NCBI GenBank assembly: GCA_963070105.1
Contig: OY718804.1
Coordinates: 10,183,817 to 10,247,816, forward strand
DNA length: 64,000 bases
Source of the DNA: Litomosoides sigmodontis
Lineage: Eukaryota; Nematoda; Chromadorea; Rhabditida; Onchocercidae
Direction: 5' to 3'
Of the stretch, positions 63,330 through 64,000 are shown one piece after another. The notes under the pieces are model-generated. The model saw only the letters and a list, made by a program, of their open reading frames with translations. It was not told the DNA's origin and did no database searches. The translations under genes were made by a program, and so were the position numbers. Position 1 is the first letter of the stretch; every line of letters begins with the position of its first letter.

Positions 63330-63743
63330 ATATGCAGCTCATCCTCTTTGTTTCCTTATACATAATCGAGTTTTGCATTTGTTGATTCGGTGCAGGTTGT
63401 GACATGAAAATTTTAGTAAAACGTCCTTGATCAGACTCAGACGCTTACCTTTCTTAGTTGCATTCCCTCAGTGAAATTTTAGAGTATGTCCCTGGTTTTC
63501 ATTAAAACCAGTTTATTTTACGAGTTTTGAATTATTTGTTACGGTAGTTATATTTTCGGTCCTTGTAATATCAATTCTAATGTAGTCACGGGTTTTCCAA
63601 ACAGAGATGCAGATATATATAGAATCTCATTCTTCGTGTATTCAGTGAATGAAACCTTGCCTATATTTTGAATCACACGGTTTTTTTTTCATAATGCCAC
63701 TATAATAAAACTCATGTGGTTCTGTATATTGAAGATATCGGAA

Positions 63744-63817
<74 letters not shown>

Positions 63818-64000
63818 TCCCACGTGGTTTGATTGATAATGAAACAGAGGATGATTTATGTTATTTTCAATTCTATTGCTTGACAAGTTAAATTAGAAAA
63901 AAAAACTGCCAGACCACAACTCATGTCTTCAATTACTACAATTTCTAGCATATTGTACCCACTTTTAATTCTACTCAATGTTAAACCTGTTAGATGTAAT
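63330..64000. other. 3-prime flank of HAT1
   Basis: Non-coding sequence after the HAT1 stop, ending at the window edge. It contains an (AT)n tract and no recognised exon. An AATAAA near 63704 could be the polyadenylation signal. Confidence 0.5.
63748..63815. repeat. (AT)n microsatellite
   Basis: About 33 uninterrupted AT units, the third long AT tract of the window. It generates a spurious Ile/Tyr repeat frame on the minus strand. Confidence 0.95.

Overview
This is AT-rich nuclear DNA from a multicellular eukaryote, almost certainly a nematode. Genes are split into many short exons by mostly small introns with TTTTCAG/TTTTTAG acceptors. Several genes have a perfect acceptor a few bases upstream of the start ATG, as expected for spliced-leader trans-splicing. 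The protein families (SLC26/SULP transporter, quiver-like Ly6, expanded PP1-like phosphatases) fit. The AT bias and the presence of DMC1, which Caenorhabditis elegans lacks, suggest a non-Caenorhabditis lineage, perhaps a spirurid/filarial worm. That placement is inference. No bacterial, plasmid or viral features were seen.

Layout: 1-7.6 kb is gene-free with microsatellites. 9.4-14.4 kb (+) is an 880-residue protein with three successive NADAR-like (DUF1768/YbiA) domains, a coiled coil and an SR-like tail. 15.1-16.2 kb (-) is a ZNF830 homologue, head to head with TAF7 (16.6-17.9 kb, +). 18-22.3 kb is gene-poor. 22.3-24.7 kb (+) is tyrosylprotein sulfotransferase. 26.5-28.9 kb (-) is the meiotic recombinase DMC1. 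28.9-32.9 kb is gene-poor. 32.9-34.6 kb (-) is a divergent PP1-like phosphatase. 35.4-42.3 kb (-) is an SLC26 anion transporter. 44.3-45.8 kb (-) is a secreted cysteine-rich four-module protein. 48.0-49.3 kb (-) is a quiver/sleepless-like Ly6 GPI protein. 52.5-58.6 kb (-) is a KANSL1/MSL1-type PEHE protein. 60.7-63.3 kb (+) is HAT1.

All ten exon models were built by hand from splice consensus plus family homology, and each gives a reading frame divisible by three. Two introns, one in the NADAR gene and one in TPST, can only be kept in frame with a GC donor. Functional groups are chromatin and transcription (TAF7, HAT1, KANSL1-like, ZNF830), meiosis (DMC1), secretory-pathway or cell-surface proteins (TPST, SLC26, Ly6, cysteine-rich protein) and phosphatase signalling. 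They do not form one pathway. Two divergent pairs (ZNF830/TAF7 and KANSL1-like/HAT1) probably share promoters. The most unusual locus is the triple-NADAR protein, in which only the middle domain keeps the canonical glutamate motif.
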